Below, one piece after another: positions 56,771 to 64,000 of a stretch of 64,000 nucleotides of DNA; positions within the stretch are counted from its first letter, which is position 1, and each line of letters begins with the position of its first letter. Under the pieces are notes generated by a model. It saw only the letters and a list, made by a program, of their open reading frames with translations. It was not told the DNA's origin and did no database searches. This stretch comes from Thalassia testudinum (Eukaryota > Streptophyta > Magnoliopsida > Alismatales > Hydrocharitaceae), in contig JAZHRO010000022.1 in assembly GCA_037157565.1 (NCBI GenBank), positions 9,672,001 to 9,736,000 of the forward strand, read 5' to 3'. The position numbers and the translations under genes are program-made.

Positions 56771-58916
56771 TATCTATAGTCCAAAAATGACAAGTTTTTC
56801 TATACAAGCTTTCCCACCTTCAATTTGGACTTATAAGCTTCTACATCTCTCAATATCAAACATAACTAGTTTTTAATGTGCATGTTGTTGTTGAAGTGTA
56901 AAAGTTAATCACTATAAAAGTATAAAACTCAATTATATGAAAGTCTAATATGATTTTCAATTGATGTATCTTGACTTTCGATCGGTGGAAAATCAATATA
57001 TAGACTGTACGTTGAAAAATGTATTGTCTAGTGTATCTTAGTTTTTGACCTGTGGGAAAGAAGAAACACTAATCGGAAATCGAAATATACCGCATGTTGC
57101 AAAATATATTATTCAATGCATTTTGATTTGCAATCGGTGTCTATACTGCTTGGTTTTGTTATTTTTGTTGAAACATGCTCAATATTAGTCGTTCTCGACT
57201 CGATGTCGAAGAGTGATCGTGGCAAAGATCATGGAGATGCTCTGTGACAAGCGAAAATTCAGGGACCCTCGGGGGGTGGAGTCTCCCCCCTCCCACCCCT
57301 TTTTATTTCAAGAAAAAAGTATACTCAATATTAATCTCTAATAATAAAATTAAAAGATAAGGAAGTAATGACAAAGATAAAATTTAAAATGAATATACAT
57401 GCCCTACAACGTGTAAGATAAGAAAAAAAGAATAGTGAAAACGAGAGATAGAGCAGAGAAAAAGTAGAGGTCGGGGAGAGAGAGAGCGAGGAACCGAGAG
57501 AGCCTGCACCGTAGTAAAATTAAAATGAAAAAAAAAATAATAATGCTAGGTAGAGTGGACAATGCACAATCCATGTGCATCTCATCTTTACTCGTAAGCT
57601 CACGTGATTCATCATTTCTCTCTTCTTCTTTTTTGTTTGTAATTTTTTCGCATGGGCCATCGCACAACCTACGTGGCTGTGTCAAACTGCATGAGAATAT
57701 TGATCAGAATATTTTCATTTTCATTTTGTTGTGACCACCGCAAAGATCTTAGATCAACATCGGCTCCTTTGATCTTAGACCTTTTTTGTTTTACTGTTTT
57801 TGTAGCTCTTATGATTAATTCAGACAAGAGATCTCGTCGAAATTACAAACATAAAAATACATTAATTGTAGTGTGATTTTTTTGATATAGAAATAAAATA
57901 ATTGAAATTTTGGTAAATTTCATATCAAATATAAAAAGACTTAGGATTGTTTTAACCCAGATAAAAAAAATATAAAATGAAATATTAACTAATTAGTTTA
58001 AAATTTTTAAATAAAAAAAGAAAATTAATTGTAATATGTATATAATGAAAATGAGGTAAAAAGATGAAAAATCATCTACTGTAATAAATAATTAGAAAAG
58101 AAATGAAAAATACGGATTACAATATAAAAATAACTTTTATTTCTATTAGAATAAAATCAAATTATAACTATAATTAAGTAGAACATACACTAAAAAAAGC
58201 AACAATAACTAAAAATAAAGATATAGAAATGATCGAATCGGAGAGTAATTCTCTGTGGAGGCAGAATGAAGTTGAGAGGATGATGAAAGAAACGGAGGTG
58301 CGCTGAGATCAACGTGAGATGGGTGTGGCACTCGACCGGAAAAAGAAATAGGAGGGAGAGAGAACGTGGGTGGTGAGGGTTGAGGACCGAACAAAGAAGT
58401 GGAGAGGGAGAGGGAGATGGGGATCCATCGGAAGTTGGAGGAGGGATTTAATAAATAGAAAAAGAAAATTTTTGGGGAGAAGGGGGTTTGTTTCATGGGA
58501 AAGGGAAGAGTTCGGTGGGTTTCGGTGGAGGGGATAGGTTTGGGACATTCGGTGGTGCATGGGATTTGAGTACGTGGGGTTTGGATATGGGAGAGGGTAA
58601 TTTTGATGGCTTTGTATGGGAAGGATTGGGTGGTGAATGTTGCATTGGTGGGATTTTTTTTTTAGGTATTAATTGTTTGAATGCATGGGAATTTCCGAGG
58701 GAATTGACGTGCGTGGTGGAGGGTGGCATGGGACTGTGTTTTCGGTGGGTGAGGATATTACATAGGAGGGTGTTTGTATGAGATTGATGTGGGAAATGTT
58801 TGCTGGATGGGAGGCAAGGATGTTAAGTATGTGGGTATGAGAATTGGGTTTTTAAATAGGCTAAAGGTATTGTTTAATTGGGTTAAGGTGTAGGTAAGCA
58901 AATGGCTCAACCTTTC
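56771..58916. other. Unassigned region left of the gypsy element
   Basis: AT-rich with no recognisable gene. 58240-58770 has purine-skewed, G-rich plus-strand sequence; the plus frame 58488-58781 is Gly/Trp-rich and the opposite frames are Pro-rich, which looks like compositional bias rather than a protein. Confidence 0.45.
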
Positions 58917-60685
58917 TGTAACGACCCGGTTCTCGGGTCCCTACGAGACACGAGAACCGGACCGACTCGACTAATCCCAAGACCTAGTCGTCCAACGAGG
59001 AAGTAACCAAAAGACAGTAAAATAAATCACATTCAGCATGAATATAACTAACAGTAAGAAAGTACAGCAGTAAGGAAAGAAACTACTACAGTAGGTACCA
59101 CCACAACAGTAAAACAACATTTATCATATAACAAGAACTGCAAGTAAAGAAGGTACAGCGGAAACAAAAACTACTCACTAGAACAGAAACAAAAGAGGCA
59201 CAAAAGGCTGTGGTAACTCTACTGGATCCTACTCGGCCCATTGTCCTCTGCAGCCGCCGACCTTGGCTGCTCAACACCTGGTCCTGAAAAAGGTAACGAG
59301 TGTAACACGTCAGCAAAACGCTGAGTAGAGTGGCAAACTAACTAAAGGCAACAGTAGGGTGTACAGTAGCTGTTATGTTCTATTACTTCCTTTATTCACA
59401 TCTTTCAATTTTTCTCATTATTTCATTTATTTCTCAGATCCTTTACTTGATCTCGAATGTCCTCGTGGGAACGATCTTGATTGCAGTCTTTTCCAAAAGT
59501 AGAAGTAGCACGTGGTGCTCTCCTGGCCGGGAGAGTCCCCCGTGGTGATCCTACCCTCAGTCAACCACCCCAAGGTCACTGACAGACGTAACGGTGACTA
59601 CGGCACGCGCGATAAACGCACAGGTAGCTAGCCCGCACTGGCACGCGGTCAGTCGTTTCCGTTAACGGGTGCGCCCAAAGCACAGCACGGAACCAGGGCA
59701 GAGCCCTCTCAGTAACAGGGGTCCAACCCCTCCACAGTAACCAAACCGGGGCCTTGCCCCTCCACAGTCCGCGCACCCTCGCCTGACTACCCTGGTTTGC
59801 CCTAGTGGGCCTAACAAGTCGGTGAAGGAGGCTAGCAGAACCCCGGGGCCCGTGGGGTAGCTAGTACTCTCCTAACACTACTAGCTCTCCTTGGTACTAC
59901 GTACACGAGGGCCAACAAGTCGGTACAGAGTGGCCAGTCCTAACCCCCGGGTCCCTGGGGTGGCTAGCTCAGCTCTGCACTAAACAGGGGGACAGTCGCT
60001 CTCCTTGGTACTCCGTACTCAAGGGCCAGCTCACTTCCCCAATTCTATTCCATTCGCTTTCCAGGAGTTTTACTCCTACTTCCCCGTAGGGTTCCAGAAC
60101 ATCTTATGTCTTACTTTCCAGTTTCACGTTCTTACAAACCATGATCCCAATCATGTTTCTTTATTCATAACAGGCAGCTGTGAACTCAATTTACAGGCAG
60201 TTTCATATATTCCTTTCCATTTTTCCAAGACTGCATTATTATATATTCCACTAGTTTTTCCATCCTAGGATTCATGCCATATCCTAGGGTCTATCATACA
60301 ATCTAGTTTTTCGGCCCTAGGATTCATGCAACACCTAGGAACTATCATTCCATATATTTCTCATTCCTAGGATTCATGCAATGTCCTAGGTTCTAGTTAT
60401 GGTTCCATACTTTAACAAATTTTATTAATACTTAAAGCCACTCTACAGGTACAACGGGAGTAATGGGGGCGTGATCGGGAATCCCGCGTGCCTCCGCGAC
60501 TCTCAAGACTGCAATCGAACGAGGTCCTATCATAAGGATCAAACACAAGGAGTGTCTCAAAACAGTGTATAGCTACTGTAGATGGGTAGAGGAATTACTT
60601 CTGAAAGGAACGCAACTCGAATCGCGGAAAACGGAGCCCGAACGGGCCCTAAACGGGTCGAAAAAGACGATACTGTGCAAAATCA

Positions 60686-61025
60686 GACGTCTGGAACTCC
60701 TTCCGGACGTCTTAAACGGTGGATCAGAGAATTACCTGTTCAGCGTGGTTTCCCAGACGTCCAGAAGTCTGCGGGGACGTCTGTCCTATACCCCAGACGT
60801 CCGATGGTCCATAAGGACGTCTGTAGGTCACTCCCGCCGTCTGGTACAACTTCCAGACGTCTGATTCGCAAAGGATGGCGAATCAGCGAACCTGCGCACA
60901 GCCAACCCCCCTCCCTCAGTACGGTCAGTCGACAAGAAGGAAGAAGAAAGCGGAAACTCACCTTTCAGACGTCTGTATGATCTTACAGACGTCGACCTTG
61001 CCGTCTGGCTATCAACCCAGACGTT
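60686..61025. promoter_or_regulatory. Phased GACGTC array, downstream clusters of the gypsy 3' LTR
   Basis: Cores start at 60686 and 60706; at 60756, 60776, 60796, 60816, 60836 and 60856 (all 20 bp apart); and at 60968, 60988, 61000 and 61020 (20, 12, 20). Identical spacing to solo LTR-1. Confidence 0.72.
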
Positions 61026-61469
61026 TGATTCTGGAAATTTTTCCAGAATCAGAACCCTGCTCGGCCTCCGCTCGCGACGCCGCCCGCGTCGCACCTCACG
61101 CTCCTGCTGCTCAGACCGCAGCAGGTCCCTCTCCGCGTCGCTCCGCGCCCCCTGCGCCCTCTGCCAGCCGGCCAAGCCGCTCCGGCGAGCTCGCCCTCAC
61201 GGCAGAGCTCCGCCCTCGCACGCCGCACCTCCACGCTCACTGCGGCCGTCGCTGCCGCCCTCGCGTCCGCTCGCTCTCGCGCACAGGAAGGAGAAGAAGG
61301 AGGAGACTGTGGAGACGGGAGGGGAGGCGTGGCCCTTTTAAGGCCGCGCGAGGAGGAGAGAGGAGGTGGCAGGCCGCCTGCAGCCGCAGAGAGAAAAAAG
61401 AGGGAATATGCGGTCCTGCGCGCTCAGGCGCGCAGGCGACTCACGTGTGTCGAAAATAATGGATTTCCA

Positions 61470-61559
61470 GACGTCTGGAAACAATCCCAGACGTCTTATC
61501 AGACGTCTGGTTGTTATCCAAGACGTCTTGTCCGACGTCTGAGCCACCTCCCAGACGTC
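61470..61559. promoter_or_regulatory. Phased GACGTC array, U3 cluster of the gypsy 3' LTR
   Basis: Six exact GACGTC cores start at 61470, 61490, 61502, 61522, 61534 and 61554: 20, 12, 20, 12, 20. Compared with solo LTR-1 one 12-bp step with its core is missing at the U3 end. Confidence 0.78.
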
Positions 61560-61664
61560 TGGGGCACACATTCGTTACAATATAACAAACTCAAAGGAAG
61601 TTTCGTCCCCGAAACTTGCGCCAACTAGGGTGCGGGAAAAGATGTCCAAATAACCATAACAAAC

Positions 61665-64000
61665 TCAAAGAGGACCGAAGCCGGTCCGAAAAGACGTACC
61701 CGCGAAAAGCTCCGGGTACCGCTCCCGCATTGCCGCCTCAGGCTCCCAGGTAGCCTCCTCGTACCGCTGGCTCCTCCACAAAACCTTTACCAGGGGTACT
61801 TGCTTTCGTCTCAACCTGCGGATGGCTCGGTCTAGGATCTGCACTGGCCGCTCGGGGTAGGTCAGGTCGTCGCTCACCTCGACGCTCTCGTGACTCAGTA
61901 CGTGGCTGGGATCGGCTACGTACTTCCTGAGGTTGGACACGTGGAACACGTCGTGCACACCAGAAAGCTGAGGGGGAAGGGCAAGTCTGTAAGCAACGGG
62001 TCCAACCCGCTCCAGGACCTCAAAGGGCCCCACGAACCTCGGCGCGAGCTTCCCTCTCACCCCAAACCGCTGTAAGCCCTTCATGGGCGAAACACGAAGG
62101 AAGACGTGGTCCCCAACCTCGAACTGCACCTCTCTGCGTCTGCGATCTGCGTAGCTCTTCTGTCTGCTCCTAACAGTGCGGAGTCGTCTGTGGATCTGCT
62201 CAACTACCTCCTGACTCTGCCGGATCAACCTGGGGCCAACCTCCCACTTGGTCCCCACCTCAACCCAACTCAAGGGTGCCGTGCATTTCCGTCCGTACAG
62301 AGCCTCGTAGGGAGCCATGCCGATGCTCGTGTGATAACTGTTGTTGTATGCAAACTCCGCCAGGGGCAGGTGCTCCTCCCAAGAGCCCCTCCAGTCTAGT
62401 ACACAGGCACGCAAAAGGTCCTCAAGTGTCTGTATCGTGCGTTCCGACTGTCCGTCCGTCTGGGGGTGGTAAGCTGTGCTAAACCTCAACCTCGTCCCCA
62501 AAGCCTGCTGAAACTCAGCCCAAAACTGGGACGTAAAGCGGGTATCCCGGTCGGATACGATCTCCCGCGGAACTCCGTGTAGTCGCACCACATCACGGAT
62601 ATACCTCTCTGCCAACTGTGCTGGTCCCAAAGTGACTCGGATCGGCAAGAATCGTGCCGTCTTCGTCAATCTATCCACTATTACCCAGACTGCGTCGTGT
62701 CCTCGCTGGGTAACAGGTAAGCCCACCACCAAGTCCATGGTGATGCTCTCCCACTTCCACTCTGGCACTGGAAGCGGCTGAAGCGGCCCTGCAGGCCTCT
62801 GATGCTCGGCTTTCACCTGCTGGCACACTAAGCACTGCTGCACGAACTCACCCACATCCCACTTCATCCCTCTCCACCAGAACTCGCGTCTCAAGTCATG
62901 GTACATTTTCGTGTTTCCGGGATGTATGGTGAATCTGGAACCGTGTGCCTCAGTCAGGAGCTCTCTCAACAGCTCCTCGTCTCTAGGGACGCACAACCGT
63001 CCCCTCAAGCGTAACACCTGGTCTGTGAAAGAGAAGTCCCCTGGGTCCCCTGATAGTACTCTGTCGCGCAAAGACTGCAAGTACTGATCGGCCATCTGTC
63101 CCGTGATGATGCGGTCTATCAACTCTGGCCTGGTCTGCCGTGTCACCGTCACTGCCCCACAGTACCCTCGTAACTCTAGAGGTCGCCAACTGCCCACCTC
63201 CTCCAAAAGGCTCCAACTCTGTAACTGGAGACTGGCCAAGCGTGCGGGCGCCTTACGGCTCAAGGCGTCAGCCACCACATTGGCCTTTCCCGGGTGGTAG
63301 GAGATGCTGCAGTCGTAGTCCTTCAGGAGCTCCAACCAACGTCTCTGTCTCATGTTGAGCTCCTTCTGGTCAAAAAGATATCTGAGGCTCTTGTGATCTG
63401 TAAAAATCTCGAAGGTCTCACCGTACAAGTAGTGCCTCCATGTCTTCAGCGCGAAGACAACAGCTGCCAACTCTAGATCGTGGGTAGGGTAGGTATGCTC
63501 ATGGGGCTTCAATTGCCGCGAAGCGTAAGCGACCACGTGACCCCTCTTCATGAGCACACCTCCTAATCCCTGCAAGGAAGCGTCCGTGTACACAACGAAC
63601 CCGCCACTACTGTCAGGGATGGTGAGCACGGGAGCCGAGGTCAACCTCTCCTTCAGCTCCAGAAAACACGCCTCACAGGCGCCTGTCCAAGCGAAAGGCA
63701 CATCCTTCCGGGTCAACTGTGTCATAGGACGCGCAATCTGTGAAAATCCTCTGATGAACCGTCTGTAGTAACCTGCCAGTCCCAGGAAACTGCGAATCTC
63801 AGTGACTGAACGCGGTCTCTCCCACCTGAGCACTGCCTCGACCTTGGCGGGGTCCACCGCCAGGCCGTCTCCAGAGATCACATGACCCAAAAAGGTCACC
63901 TCCCTCAACCAAAACTCGCACTTGCTGTATTTGGCGTACAGCCTGCGTCGTCTCAGAGTGTCCAGAACCATCCGCAAGTGCTGTCCGTGCTGCGTCCGAT
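61665..64000 (-). CDS. pol: Gypsy pol: RT end, RNase H, integrase, chromodomain
   Basis: Open without interruption from 63977 to the stop near 61665 (770 codons from the first Met; the polyprotein continues beyond the window). Approximate residues: RT thumb and connection 1-110 ([14 protein letters not shown]); RNase H 125-245 with VYTDAS (Asp131), [14 protein letters not shown] (Asp194) and [10 protein letters not shown]; integrase zinc finger 340-390 ([17 protein letters not shown]); integrase core 405-560 with TMDLVVGLP (Asp415), IVSDRD and [10 protein letters not shown] (Glu512); GPF/GPY-type region near 650 ([18 protein letters not shown]); chromodomain at the end ([31 protein letters not shown]). 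Chromodomains of such integrases steer insertion to heterochromatin. Catalytic residues are all present. The left end lies about 85 bp from the 3' LTR. Confidence 0.94.
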   Translation of the reverse strand, partial: RTQHGQHLRMVLDTLRRRRLYAKYSKCEFWLREVTFLGHVISGDGLAVDPAKVEAVLRWERPRSVTEIRSFLGLAGYYRRFIRGFSQIARPMTQLTRKDVPFAWTGACEACFLELKERLTSAPVLTIPDSSGGFVVYTDASLQGLGGVLMKRGHVVAYASRQLKPHEHTYPTHDLELAAVVFALKTWRHYLYGETFEIFTDHKSLRYLFDQKELNMRQRRWLELLKDYDCSISYHPGKANVVADALSRKAPARLASLQLQSWSLLEEVGSWRPLELRGYCGAVTVTRQTRPELIDRIITGQMADQYLQSLRDRVLSGDPGDFSFTDQVLRLRGRLCVPRDEELLRELLTEAHGSRFTIHPGNTKMYHDLRREFWWRGMKWDVGEFVQQCLVCQQVKAEHQRPAGPLQPLPVPEWKWESITMDLVVGLPVTQRGHDAVWVIVDRLTKTARFLPIRVTLGPAQLAERYIRDVVRLHGVPREIVSDRDTRFTSQFWAEFQQALGTRLRFSTAYHPQTDGQSERTIQTLEDLLRACVLDWRGSWEEHLPLAEFAYNNSYHTSIGMAPYEALYGRKCTAPLSWVEVGTKWEVGPRLIRQSQEVVEQIHRRLRTVRSRQKSYADRRRREVQFEVGDHVFLRVSPMKGLQRFGVRGKLAPRFVGPFEVLERVGPVAYRLALPPQLSGVHDVFHVSNLRKYVADPSHVLSHESVEVSDDLTYPERPVQILDRAIRRLRRKQVPLVKVLWRSQRYEEATWEPEAAMRERYPELFAGTSFRTGFGPL

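Larger units (their letters stand above)
58917..61579 (-). repeat. 3' LTR of the gypsy chromovirus (2663 bp)
   Basis: TGTAACGACCCGG to CATTCGTTACA, terminal inverted repeat TGTAACG/CGTTACA, nearly the same sequence as solo LTR-1. It includes the CCTAGGATTCATGC tandem block (about 60262-60405), a GC-rich segment and the GACGTC arrays. The left flank is CTTTC (58912-58916); the matching duplication would lie beyond the window. Confidence 0.93.
58917..64000 (-). mobile_element. Ty3/gypsy chromovirus (Tekay/Del-like), 3' part
   Basis: A 3' LTR at 58917-61579 followed on the right by a minus-strand pol segment. RT, RNase H, integrase and C-terminal chromodomain in that order define a chromovirus; the long LTR and the AAGTTTCGGGGACGAAACTT block just before the 3' LTR (minus strand, about 61595-61614) fit the Tekay/Del lineage. 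The element runs off the right edge. The intact reading frame and close match of its LTR to solo LTR-1 suggest recent activity. Confidence 0.9.

Noticed and set aside
58488..58781. 97-codon Gly/Trp-rich frame
   Set aside because: No domain, strong purine bias, Pro-rich frames on the opposite strand; best explained by composition.

Overview
The window is nuclear DNA of a flowering plant and consists almost entirely of transposable elements, most of them nested inside one another. Plant-specific signs are the first exon of the exportin HASTY, a Ty3/gypsy chromovirus with a C-terminal chromodomain, Mutator-type sequences with Ulp1-like and FAR1-like genes, L1-type LINEs with zinc-knuckle ORF1 proteins, and a telo-box (AAACCCTA) in a 5' leader. 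The GC-rich first exon would suit a monocot, but I cannot name the species. No rRNA, tRNA or CRISPR array was seen.

Layout. 1-3392: minus-strand Ty1/copia element with a very short LTR, its 3' end outside the window. 3393-about 23930: one old minus-strand LINE (LINE C) cut apart by later insertions: a 741-bp LTR (4234-4974), LINE A (plus, 6303-12558, 14-bp target duplication), a hAT element (12587-13316, 8-bp duplication), LINE B (plus, 14511-21294) and the 5'-truncated LINE D (22107-22280). LINE A and LINE B carry further DNA-transposon insertions. Putting the LINE C pieces back in order gives zinc knuckles, endonuclease, reverse transcriptase and zf-RVT domain. 24698-24808: exon 1 of HASTY on the minus strand. 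If the gene is complete, its first intron runs left for more than 24 kb and contains everything above.

26437-49027: remains of what was probably one Mutator-like element, with a Ulp1-like gene on the plus strand, an AT-rich minisatellite interior and a FAR1-type transposase on the minus strand. It is interrupted by solo LTR-1 (29783-32461), LINE E (34549-43289, itself containing solo LTR-2 at 40284-43064) and solo LTR-3 (43463-46241). All have target-site duplications, so the order of insertion can be read. 49030-58916 is AT-rich and gene-poor. 58917-64000 is the 3' part of a gypsy chromovirus of the same family as the solo LTRs, with an intact 770-codon pol segment.

The most unusual signal is in the four gypsy-family LTRs. 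Each carries clusters of a palindromic GACGTC core whose starts are exactly 20 or 12 bp apart. The spacing is kept in diverged copies and in both subfamilies, on both sides of the likely promoter. This looks like a phased array of dimer-binding sites, RNA hairpins, or both.

Apart from the HASTY exon and the pol segment, coding regions are broken by stops, frameshifts, insertions or lost catalytic residues.
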